A DNA stretch of 52,135 bases. Origin: Bacteroidales bacterium UBA3143 (GTDB lineage Bacteria; Bacteroidota; Bacteroidia; Bacteroidales; Dysgonomonadaceae). Location of the stretch: NCBI GenBank assembly GCA_002364735.1, contig DEZB01000027.1:1-52135 (forward strand). Reading direction: 5' to 3'. Of the stretch, positions 16,252 to 24,167 are shown piece by piece. The position numbers and the translations under genes are program-made. Numbering within the stretch: position 1 is the first letter of the stretch; each line of letters opens with the position of its first letter. A model generated the notes under the pieces. The model was not told the DNA's origin. It searched no databases and saw only the letters and a program-made list of their open reading frames with translations.

Positions 16252-17469
16252 TTATATACTTTCTAATTCAGCTTTTCTTGCCATAGCTTCAAGAAAATAA
16301 TAATCAGCATAATTCAAAGGCTTATCAATTTCGGCTTTATGCGGAATACTACCCACTGAATGCATCAAAAGGAAGTTGCCATTGGTGCCTACTAATGCAC
16401 GATATACAGGGCTCGACAAAGATTCCATTATTTTGTCAGCAGTTGCCTTGTATTGCGTTTCTCCCATTTCCACCAACTCATAAAGAGCTGAAGCTGTAAT
16501 GGCTGCCGCCGAAGCATCACGAGGCTCATTAGGAATGTTGGGTGCATCAAAATCCCAATAAGGAACTAAATCTGCTGGTAAATTCTTGTGATTGAAAATG
16601 AAGTTATAGATATTATCAGTCATTTGCAAATACTTTGGATCTTTGGTGTATCGATACATAATGGTAAAACCGTATATAGCCCATGCCTGACCGCGTGCCC
16701 AAGCAGATTCATGCGAATAACCTTGTGCAGTTTGACGACTTCGTACTTCTCCAGTTTCTTTTTGATAATCTACAACGTGAAAGCTACTCCAATCATCTCT
16801 AAATTGATTCTTCATTGTTTGATCGGCATGAGAAACGGCTATGTTCCAAAAAGTAGAATCTTGAGAAAACTGTGTTGCTTTCATCATCAACTCCAAGTTC
16901 ATCATATTGTCAATAATTACAGGACACGACCATCCTCTTTCGCCTTGCCAACCTCTGTCTTCATCCCAAGATTGGATAACACCTGCACCTTCACGATACC
17001 TTGTGGATAATGATTTAGCGGCCTCAACAATTACATCTTTGTAAGCCTCATTATTAGTAACGCGCAGTGCATTACCAAAACTGCAGTTAATCATAAAACC
17101 AACATCGTGATGCGACTTCAAGGTTTTAACGGACTCCAATGTTTCAGTATATTTCACACCTAAGTCTTTCCATTTTTGATCTTGCGTTAAGTCATACATG
17201 TAAAACATAGTGCCAGGGAAAAAACCACTCGTCCAATCATGGTTACCAACGTATCTCACAAATCCTTTTTCAACAGTTCGTGGATTCATAAAACGTCCGG
17301 AGTCTTCTATCACTTTGGTTTGATAGCCAAGTTGTTGTTTTGCTACTTCCAGCACTTCTTGCTGATACTTATCAGATAAATCAAAATTAGAGTTCGTTTC
17401 TTTGGGAGCATTACATCCAAACATAAATAAAGGAATTAGCCCAAAAAGGAATAGAATTGAATGTTTCAT
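16252..17469 (-). CDS. GH88-type unsaturated glucuronyl hydrolase (lipoprotein)
   Basis: Removes the 4,5-unsaturated uronic acid that polysaccharide lyases leave at the non-reducing end of oligosaccharides. The 405-aa protein has a lipoprotein signal (LFMFGC, Cys19) and the (alpha/alpha)6 barrel of GH88. Key blocks are HDWTSGFFPGTMFYMY, the catalytic HDVGFMINCSFGNAL (Asp122), DNMMNLELM (Asp187), HESAWARGQAWAIYGF and PYWDFDAP. Length is normal for the family. As a monocistronic minus-strand gene it ends at the shared terminator. Its presence, together with the lyase at 20390-22315, indicates that the target polymer contains uronic acid and is first cut by beta-elimination. Confidence 0.94.
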   Translation of the reverse strand: MKHSILFLFGLIPLFMFGCNAPKETNSNFDLSDKYQQEVLEVAKQQLGYQTKVIEDSGRFMNPRTVEKGFVRYVGNHDWTSGFFPGTMFYMYDLTQDQKWKDLGVKYTETLESVKTLKSHHDVGFMINCSFGNALRVTNNEAYKDVIVEAAKSLSTRYREGAGVIQSWDEDRGWQGERGWSCPVIIDNMMNLELMMKATQFSQDSTFWNIAVSHADQTMKNQFRDDWSSFHVVDYQKETGEVRSRQTAQGYSHESAWARGQAWAIYGFTIMYRYTKDPKYLQMTDNIYNFIFNHKNLPADLVPYWDFDAPNIPNEPRDASAAAITASALYELVEMGETQYKATADKIMESLSSPVYRALVGTNGNFLLMHSVGSIPHKAEIDKPLNYADYYFLEAMARKAELESI

Positions 17470-17804
17470 AGAGTTTATTATTAAATTTATTTCTTATTTG
17501 AAGCACGAAATTATTATAAATATTGACTGCTTAATGAAGAATTTATTATGGCTCCATCTTGCAAAGTAAAGGTAATTTCTGCGCTATTATCTTATACTAT
17601 CATACTTAGTGTTTAATGTGCCAAAGATAGCATATCCTCTTGTATTAGTAGCAATATCTTTTGCAATATATACTACTTTTGTTTTCAAAATTACATGATA
17701 TTTGGTATTCCTCCTTTTACACATTTTATTTGAGCAGTGAATATCAATCAATAAAAGTGTAGTTTCAGTTTCTTAACCCTCATTTTCATATAAAATGTTA
17801 GATC

Positions 17805-18083
17805 TTAAATAGATAATTTTATGCGGCTTATTCCTGTTAAATGTTTATAATACGATTTCCTAAGGTTGCTTTTTGTTTTTACATTGTGGATGACGAATGT
17901 GTCATGACTAACACATAGATCGTGGCAAACGTATTGGTTATGGCTGGCACACAAGTCATGGTCGACACTCAGGTTATGGCCAGCACAAAAGTGATGGCCG
18001 ACACATAGGTCATGGTCGACACATAGGTCGGCCACTACGGGTGTACTTTTGTATATAAATGGCGGACACGTAGGTACCGCCAT
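17805..18083 (-). CDS. Possible small Cys/His hexapeptide-repeat protein (doubtful)
   Basis: A 92-codon open frame across the 18-bp array. The middle consists of His/Cys hexapeptides (for example DHDLCVGHHFCAGHN), preceded by a short N terminus (MAVPTCPPFIYKS) and followed by a basic tail. There is no signal peptide, no recognised domain and no clear ribosome-binding site or promoter. Because 18 is a multiple of three, a tandem repeat keeps a frame open without selection, so this may be chance. If translated, the regular Cys/His spacing would suggest metal binding. Confidence 0.2.
   Translation of the reverse strand: MAVPTCPPFIYKSTPVVADLCVDHDLCVGHHFCAGHNLSVDHDLCASHNQYVCHDLCVSHDTFVIHNVKTKSNLRKSYYKHLTGISRIKLSI
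17893..18036. repeat. 18-bp tandem repeat array (about 8 units)
   Basis: Eight diverged units of exactly 18 bp, with the best match ACACATAGGTCATGGTCG at 18001-18018; other units are at 17893, 17911, 17929, 17947, 17965, 17983 and 18019. Read on the minus strand in the open frame, each unit encodes a hexapeptide of the type H-[DHN]-x-C-x-x. Short inverted repeats (GAC...GTC) recur within units. Whether the peptide is made is unknown. Confidence 0.85.
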
Positions 18084-18245
18084 TACTTTTTCAGAGGAAC
18101 ATGGTTGTTTGAACTGAAGGACTTTAAGATAACATTAGGATTATAAAAACTAAGACGTACTGTTAAAATAGTAATGGCGCACCTATGTGTGCGCCTCTTT
18201 CTGCCCCATTTGTGACAGTTGTAGTGGCCGACCTACATGTCGGCC
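18058..18245. repeat. Three dispersed hairpins with conserved loop motif
   Basis: Three perfect hairpins: AATGGCGG/CCGCCATT (18058-18084, loop ACACGTAGGTA), GGCGCAC/GTGCGCC (18176-18195, loop CTATGT) and GGCCGAC/GTCGGCC (18226-18245, loop CTACAT). The loop region keeps the CCTAyrTG / CAyrTAGG motif also found in the adjacent 18-bp array, while the stems differ but stay paired. Confidence 0.75.
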
Positions 18246-18482
18246 TTAGTTTAATATCAATGTGATTGTTTTATACGTGCGACTTATTCTTTAATATCTA
18301 TGTGGCTATTTTGGATAGCAGGATGTTTGAATTGTTGTTCATTGTTGTTTCTATAGCTTTACTTATTACCATCAAATCATTTATAGTCTCTTAGAAGTGC
18401 TGAAATATATGATATTTCTCTAAACATGCCAATTTTTATCCATCCACTCCCCCATCCTTATCATTAGGACGGTTCAATCCCT

Positions 18483-19493
18483 TTATTCCATTTTCCTTCT
18501 CCCCCCTGTAGACTCAGCATCATTTTTGTCCGATTTATCTTGTATATTCTCCCCTTTCTCCCCTTTCTTATCCTTTTTTTTGCTTTTCGTAGTGTTTCGT
18601 GAAGAGTCAATATTTAAAGGGTCTACGGTAGCACTTTTGTCGAACTTAGTATTAGCATTGGTCTCTTGTTCATCATCTACCTTAGGTTCAGGTTCAATTT
18701 TTAGATTATCTTTTGCTTTAGAAACTTCTTCTTTTAATTTTGCAGCAGCTGCAGCCTTCTTTCTGGCTCTTCTTTTATTGGTGGCAACCCGGGTTTTTAT
18801 ATTTTTTGAGTGTCGTGTCAACTCCCTATTTATCTCTATGATTATTGGCTCATAATCAATCTCTTTAAATGTCTTTTGATAAATATTGACTTGTTCAAAA
18901 AACAACTGCAATATTCTTTGGGCTTCACTTCTAATTTGCACCCCGTCAATTGAGGGCCTTTCCTTTATATCGATAAGTCTTTGCCAATGAAGATCATCAT
19001 ATTGATAACAGGTATCTTTCAAATCATCTAAGTATTTTTGAAGACCAAGAGTCGCAAATGCTTCTCTCTGTTGAATAGACTCATCTTTTTGCAATATTTC
19101 GAAGAAAGCCCAAAGTTGCAAATAAACTTCGTGCCGATTCTTTCGGCCTAAGTTAGTAAGATACGCCTTCGTTGGCACCTTTGCAATTTCGACCATTCGT
19201 TGTGTTTTTGGACAGTTTACCCTTCTAAGTGATTCCACTTGACTTACAATAAGTGAAGCATACCCCAATCTTTTTTGATGCAATTGAGCCAAATCATTTG
19301 TATTCTTATGTTTTCCATAGGGTTTAATTACCCCTTTCACTTTTGTCTGTTGTTCCACCAGAATTTTATGAAAATCTTGTAAGCGATACTTCTCTGGATT
19401 ATTTTTCTCCACTATTTCTACAACTTTATCTAATAACCTACGCGTTTCTGATTTTAATAGTTTTGATAGTGGTATTTTTTTTATTTTTATCAT
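18483..19493 (-). CDS. Orphan lysine-rich protein of unknown function (Bacteroidota-type, DUF6261-like)
   Basis: A 336-aa protein, starting at the Met of MIKIKKIPLSKLLKSE (an in-frame ATG lies 48 bp upstream). The N-terminal 220 residues look helical and resemble the Bacteroidota-restricted DUF6261 type, though I recognise this only weakly. Residues from about 240 on are low complexity: a basic segment NKRRARKKAAAAAKLKEEV, a charged linker and a Lys/Asp/Gly-rich tail (TTKSKKKDKKGEKGE). No signal peptide or membrane segment is seen. It is monocistronic, sits between two repeat-rich islands inside the PUL and has no obvious link to polysaccharide breakdown. Similar proteins are often multicopy; function unknown. 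Confidence 0.75.
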   Translation of the reverse strand: MIKIKKIPLSKLLKSETRRLLDKVVEIVEKNNPEKYRLQDFHKILVEQQTKVKGVIKPYGKHKNTNDLAQLHQKRLGYASLIVSQVESLRRVNCPKTQRMVEIAKVPTKAYLTNLGRKNRHEVYLQLWAFFEILQKDESIQQREAFATLGLQKYLDDLKDTCYQYDDLHWQRLIDIKERPSIDGVQIRSEAQRILQLFFEQVNIYQKTFKEIDYEPIIIEINRELTRHSKNIKTRVATNKRRARKKAAAAAKLKEEVSKAKDNLKIEPEPKVDDEQETNANTKFDKSATVDPLNIDSSRNTTKSKKKDKKGEKGENIQDKSDKNDAESTGGRRKME

Positions 19494-19916
19494 GAAAAAG
19501 GCTTTTGTAATCAGCAGTTTGTTATACACAAAAATACACATAAAAAGACATTAAAATGCTTTTCGGCAGAGTTTTAAATAACAAATAAAAGTTTATCCTT
19601 CTTTATATTTGGAATTATCTATCCTTTCGCACATTATATGTGTGAAATAGCAAACAAATCTATCGCTTTTGAAAAGGGGGGTAAGATAAAAACTATATAT
19701 CATTACAAATATAACAATAGGATGAAATAAAAAACAAATAATGTATCTCTTTAGAAATTCAAAATGAGTGAACTGTACAAAATGAATACTATTCACAACT
19801 ATTTCACCAATACTGAATTATTCATATCAATCATAATATCGATATTTGTCTATTCTGAATTAATCAGACTCATATGATTATTAATATTTGGCTATAGTGA
19901 ATTGCTCAGACATTTA

Positions 19917-20244
19917 ATAATAGCAGTTTTTTATTAGTCTGTACATTTCAGAGTAGCAATCGGAGTAATTTTTGCATACGATGAGTGCATCAGAATTACC
20001 ATAATAGACTCATAAGGTATTGATTAAAAATAATTGAGACCAATTACAATATCTTTTTATATTGATATTTAGTGATTCGTCCAATTTGAAGATATTTTTG
20101 TATTGATGAGTTGAGTTTTGCACAAAAAGGCTATCATTTTGTATTGATAATTTATATTCAGTCCATTTTGAAAATATTTTTGCATGGATGATTATGAAAA
20201 AGTGCCAATAGATCATCCCTAATTGTGCAAATAAGGATAATTGA
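19917..20244. repeat. 41-bp tandem repeat array B (about 8 diverged units)
   Basis: Units begin at about 19917, 19958, 19999, 20040, 20081, 20122, 20163 and 20204, exactly 41 bp apart without gaps. The shared core is ATTTTTGTATTGATGA, seen best in the units at 19958, 20081, 20122 and 20163; the outer units are much diverged. The sequence differs from array A at 5990-6530, but the period is the same. Confidence 0.75.
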
Positions 20245-20306
20245 TGCAGATTGAATTAGTAAGTAATAGTTGGTATAGATGCAATGAGTTTTTATTTGAA
20301 ATGCAA

Positions 20307-20339
20307 CAAGGCTATTGCAATCTTTATGCAACAGCCTTG
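20307..20339. terminator. Imperfect hairpin downstream of the lyase gene
   Basis: Arms CAAGGCTATTGCA and TGCAACAGCCTTG (one mismatch) around loop ATCTTTA, 50 bp past the lyase stop on the minus strand. The following sequence is not strongly T-rich, so terminator function is probable but not certain. Confidence 0.5.
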
Positions 20340-20389
20340 CTGTTCGAAATACTTAAATAGCTATCAATTTAGCTTGACATCAATTCAGC

Positions 20390-22315
20390 TTAGTTTCTTG
20401 CAATTCTAAACTTATACTTCCCTTTCATCTCCATCTTCTTTGCTTTCAATGTTAATCGATAAATTTCATCACCCCACACATTCGATAAACGCTTGTCAGG
20501 CAATGGAATAGTCTCTATCTCTGCATCAAATTGTGAAGAATCATATATCAATTTGGCACTAACTCCATCTTTCTGAATGATTATACTATTAGGTTTAGAA
20601 ATATCTGGCTTTCCCCATGTCAAGAAGTTTATTAGGTTCGGCTCGTTGGTTTTACTAAGCTTAAAATCATCTTCAATCTCTAATCCGTTTTTAGAAGTTA
20701 GTTGATAAGTTCGTTGCCACTTTTCAATGTTTGCATTATCAGGATAAGCGTCACTTAGATCAAGCGAAAACGACAATTTTTTCGCATTAAAATTCACATC
20801 TTTCGATTTGTATTGAGTTCCAACTTTTTGAGACACTCCATTGATTCTTGGCAAATTGTGGTAGTCGCTTTGCATGGTCCAAATGTCGTATCTTTCGTTG
20901 CTAAATGTTTGACGCGTATAAGTCCCCACACCTGCATCAATCATTATAGGAGTTTCGTCAAGATAGAGTAAAAAGGAACCCATATCGTTATGATTATGAC
21001 TTTCACCATTGTGCCCACCTTTACCCGCAAAGAAAAAACCATTTTTATCGCGCATATAACAGAATTCTGTTTCGGGATACCACGTCGATGATGCCTGAGA
21101 AAGTGCTGGCTCAGTTTTCACCAACTCTTCATGAGATTTTAAGTTCTCTAATGTGCGATACATGTCGCGTCCAGCGTTAAAATAAGATTTATTCTTATCT
21201 CTCTCATAAAGATATGCAGCAAAGTGCATCATTTCATTACTGTTAACAGCTCTGCCATAGCGATATATCACACCCACTGGGCCACCTCCCTTTGCAGAAG
21301 CATCGGCAAAGTTTACCACCCATCCATCACCAATGTATGATTTGGCAATATACTCTCCCATGTCTTTAATCATTGGTTGATCGAAAATATCAACCTCTCC
21401 ATTTGTTGCATCACTCAGCAATTGTAGGTAGTCATACATTTTGCCCGCTGCATGTCCCCAATACGATGGACCCTCTTCGCAAGCTCCATCCGACTTTGTG
21501 TAATTGATAAACTTATCAACTGAAACCATAGAGCGATGCACAGCCTCGCTTAGTTTGTCAGCATCATTTTCAAGCAACAGGAAACAACTCAATGCATTAA
21601 AATTGCACCAGGGATTCCAATTGTTTACCATGGTGGTGGGGCTTGCATTGAATGCTTGCCAATGAAATGTACGATTCATATATGGATCAAGTATCCTCTT
21701 TTGTAAATTATCTCGCAATCGTTCAGAGACTAATGGGTTTACTTTATCCATTTCATCTTTCAAAAAATAGTAGGTCCACGCGAGAAATGAACCAAGATCA
21801 CCAGCTGTTAAATCAATAATATGTTCTTTGGGTGACGGTAATGCGGTTTTAATTGTTTGAGCACCACCTATATGAGCAGAGAGTGCCCATGAAGTCATTT
21901 CACATGTTTGCCAAACTCCATTTATTATTTGATCTATAAAACGTCCTTTTCCTTCAACCAGTTCTGCCAAAACAAGACTTGACAGTGCCGTATTGTTTGC
22001 TCCAAATGGTATTTGCATTATATCTCTCGATCCACTGCGCTCATATTCAATGTAATCTGTGGCTTTAATTACTTTCCATTCATAATCTAAAGCTGCTTCT
22101 CCTTTATTAATAATCTCATTCTTCATTCCGTCTGAGAGTTTATCCCAACCTGCACGATTTGAATAGTCGGGATAATCAACCCATTTCTGGTTTAAGATCA
22201 ATGATTGTTTCACAGCCGAGACATCTGCTTTGTGTTGAAGCATATCACGATAATCGTGTGCATGAATAAACGACACAAAATTTATGATACAGCAAATTAA
22301 AATTATACGTTTCAT
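20390..22315 (-). CDS. Heparinase II/III-family polysaccharide lyase
   Basis: A 641-aa secreted enzyme with an N-terminal signal peptide (cleavage near FIHA). The first half is an (alpha/alpha) toroid with NNWNPWCNFNALSCFLL, SDGACEEGPSYWGHAAGK and VVNFADASAKGGGPVG. The second half is the heparinase II/III beta-sandwich with GGHNGESHNHNDMGSFLLY and ETPIMIDAGVGTYTRQTF. The conserved Asn, Tyr and His residues are those used by such lyases to cut uronic-acid glycosidic bonds by beta-elimination. The exact CAZy family (PL12, 15, 17, 21, 33 or another) cannot be told by eye. It follows susD by 107 bp, with a stable hairpin in between, and its products would be substrates for the GH88 enzyme nearby. 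Confidence 0.86.
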   Translation of the reverse strand: MKRIILICCIINFVSFIHAHDYRDMLQHKADVSAVKQSLILNQKWVDYPDYSNRAGWDKLSDGMKNEIINKGEAALDYEWKVIKATDYIEYERSGSRDIMQIPFGANNTALSSLVLAELVEGKGRFIDQIINGVWQTCEMTSWALSAHIGGAQTIKTALPSPKEHIIDLTAGDLGSFLAWTYYFLKDEMDKVNPLVSERLRDNLQKRILDPYMNRTFHWQAFNASPTTMVNNWNPWCNFNALSCFLLLENDADKLSEAVHRSMVSVDKFINYTKSDGACEEGPSYWGHAAGKMYDYLQLLSDATNGEVDIFDQPMIKDMGEYIAKSYIGDGWVVNFADASAKGGGPVGVIYRYGRAVNSNEMMHFAAYLYERDKNKSYFNAGRDMYRTLENLKSHEELVKTEPALSQASSTWYPETEFCYMRDKNGFFFAGKGGHNGESHNHNDMGSFLLYLDETPIMIDAGVGTYTRQTFSNERYDIWTMQSDYHNLPRINGVSQKVGTQYKSKDVNFNAKKLSFSLDLSDAYPDNANIEKWQRTYQLTSKNGLEIEDDFKLSKTNEPNLINFLTWGKPDISKPNSIIIQKDGVSAKLIYDSSQFDAEIETIPLPDKRLSNVWGDEIYRLTLKAKKMEMKGKYKFRIARN

Positions 22316-22351
22316 GATAGATACTTTATAATATAGTTATGTGATAAAAAA

Positions 22352-22399
22352 AATTCCGGGTGAAATTACCAATATTTATTGATAATTCCACCCGGAATA
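22352..22399 (-). terminator. Long hairpin between susD and the lyase gene
   Basis: On the minus strand arms ATTCCGGGTG and CACCCGGAAT enclose a second pairing (AATTA/TAATT and CAAT/ATTG), followed by a run of T. It is a strong intrinsic terminator or attenuator located just after the susD stop, so the lyase is likely expressed at a lower level than SusCD or from its own promoter. Confidence 0.75.
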
Positions 22400-22422
22400 T
22401 TATTAAAAATACGAGAAAAAGA

Positions 22423-24156
22423 TTACCAACCTGGATTTTGTTCTAATTCAGGGTTAATTTCTATCTCCACTGCAGGAATTGGCCACAAATAATCTCTTTC
22501 ATTAAAAGATCTATTTAAAGCTAATTCTCCAGTGATTTGCAATTCTTTTTTACCACTTAAAAGAGATTCTGCTACTTTCCAACGTCTTATATCGCTAAAG
22601 CGAAGTCCTTCGCCAGCAAACTCAACAGCACGTTCTTGCATAATTCTTTTAAATATCTCATCTTTTGTTCTTGCTTCCAACCATGCAGGACCACTGTTTA
22701 GAGCAGGAAGATTAGTTGAGGGTCTTTGTCTTACTTTGTTAATGTATTTTACTGCATCGTCAAAATTATTGGTCTCATTGTAGCATTCTGCAAGCATCAA
22801 AAGTACATCGGCGTATCTAATTAATGGAAAATTAATAGGAGTATGTGCTCTATTTGTAATCAATCCATCCATATTTGCTTCTGCTACAAACTTACGCCAG
22901 AAATTAGTATTCCATCCACGATTATTTCTGATAAAGCCATTCGACTCATTAACTCCTGTTGCTACTACAAAAGTACAGGGGTTAGGTGCATTTCTCAACC
23001 ATCCTAAATAATCTGTGTAAGGGAGTATTAGCGTTTGCCCCATTCTTGGATCTCTTTCATCATACATTGCAACCAGCTCATCATAGTTTTTTGGATAAGT
23101 AGCTACAGTTTTACCACCAGCTGCCAATGTTGCTACAAATGTTTCTTTTTTAACAGCATCGTTTGCTTTGAAACCTGGAAAATAATCATCCCAGTTGAAT
23201 GGTTTTCCATCTTTAAGTTCATACATCGCCATTAAGTCGGTAGATGGCATTGAGTTGTTCCAGCAAGAGCCAAACGAACTTCTTGTTCCCATATAAAAAG
23301 TCATTGGCATGCCATACTCTGTACCTATTCCACCCATGTTTTGAATTGCAAAAACCATTTCTTTGCTTTCGTCAGCTCCCCCTAATTCTTTAGGTAGAAA
23401 CAATTGATCATATTCTGGATATAGTTCATATCCATAATCGCTTTTCAAAACTATCTCTTCAAAATCTTTTGTAGCATTTGGATAATCTTTTGCAAATAAA
23501 TACACTTTGCCTCTCAAAGCATAAGCTGCACCTTTGGTGGCACGACCATAATCGAGCTGATCCCATGAAACAGGAAGTCCAGCTATTGCATCAGTCAAAT
23601 CTTTTAGAATAAAAGTGCGCGTCTCTTCCGCAGTTGACCTTTTTTTCAATAAATCATTGTAATCTTTTTCTAACTCTACAGTTTCGTCATACAAGGGAAC
23701 TCCTCCATAGTAATCTAACAGATGGAAATAAAAGAGTCCTCTCAAGAATTTTGCTTCTGCAATCACTTTTGTTTTAACATCATCAGATATTAACTCAGAG
23801 TTAGCTACATTTCGTATCACATTATTGGCTGTCATAATACCATGATAGGTTGATTGCCATTTGCCTTGCACTTGTCCATCTCGATCGGTATAAACACCTG
23901 TTGCAATGGAATAATACCCAGGATTATCAAATCCTAATCCCACATCACTTAAACAATCTGTGCTAAAAAGTATCCCAAATAAATTGGTTGCACTCATTTG
24001 TGAATATACTCCCATAATTCCCATTTTAGCTTGATCGTCATTTTGCCAAAACGTTTGTGAGCTGGGTTTGTCTAAAGGGAATCTGTCTAAATCGTAGCAA
24101 CTTGTGAAGAATATTACTGCGATTAACGTGTAAATATATTTATTTATTTTTGTCAT
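22423..24156 (-). CDS. susD: SusD/RagB-family surface glycan-binding lipoprotein
   Basis: Outer-membrane lipoprotein that captures oligosaccharides and forms the lid of the SusC transporter. The 577-aa protein has a lipobox (FFTSC, Cys20), N-terminal TPR-like helices (AKFLRGLFYFHLLDYYGGVPLY, GAAYALRGKVYLFAKDY) and the SusD C-terminal RagB region (YADVLLMLAECYNETNN, INKVRQRPSTNLPAL, RIMQERAVEFAGEGLRFSDI, RRW, YLWPIPAVEIEINPELEQNPGW). Length is normal. It starts 11 bp after susC and is certainly cotranscribed with it. Symbol used in the generic sense; it is not the starch SusD. Confidence 0.96.
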   Translation of the reverse strand: MTKINKYIYTLIAVIFFTSCYDLDRFPLDKPSSQTFWQNDDQAKMGIMGVYSQMSATNLFGILFSTDCLSDVGLGFDNPGYYSIATGVYTDRDGQVQGKWQSTYHGIMTANNVIRNVANSELISDDVKTKVIAEAKFLRGLFYFHLLDYYGGVPLYDETVELEKDYNDLLKKRSTAEETRTFILKDLTDAIAGLPVSWDQLDYGRATKGAAYALRGKVYLFAKDYPNATKDFEEIVLKSDYGYELYPEYDQLFLPKELGGADESKEMVFAIQNMGGIGTEYGMPMTFYMGTRSSFGSCWNNSMPSTDLMAMYELKDGKPFNWDDYFPGFKANDAVKKETFVATLAAGGKTVATYPKNYDELVAMYDERDPRMGQTLILPYTDYLGWLRNAPNPCTFVVATGVNESNGFIRNNRGWNTNFWRKFVAEANMDGLITNRAHTPINFPLIRYADVLLMLAECYNETNNFDDAVKYINKVRQRPSTNLPALNSGPAWLEARTKDEIFKRIMQERAVEFAGEGLRFSDIRRWKVAESLLSGKKELQITGELALNRSFNERDYLWPIPAVEIEINPELEQNPGW

Positions 24157-24167
24157 AATAAGTTGAA

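Larger units (their letters stand above)
17470..18482. other. Repeat-rich intergenic island 1
   Basis: About 1 kb without a convincing gene between GH88 and the orphan lysine-rich protein. It holds a candidate -7 element for GH88 on the minus strand (CAAAGATA at 17622-17629 as read on the plus strand, with a weak -33), an 18-bp tandem array (17893-18036) and three separate hairpins between 18058 and 18245. A 92-codon minus-strand frame (17805-18083) crosses the array. Confidence 0.6.
19542..20389. other. Repeat-rich intergenic island 2
   Basis: About 850 bp of very AT-rich DNA without a supported gene. It contains the second 41-bp array (about 19917-20244), somewhat looser repeats with TGAATTA cores at 19814, 19856 and 19898 (about 42 bp apart), and an imperfect hairpin at 20307-20339 after the lyase gene. 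Confidence 0.6.

Noticed and set aside
16588..17010. Plus-strand 140-codon frame
   Set aside because: It is opposite the well-supported GH88 gene and shows no protein features.
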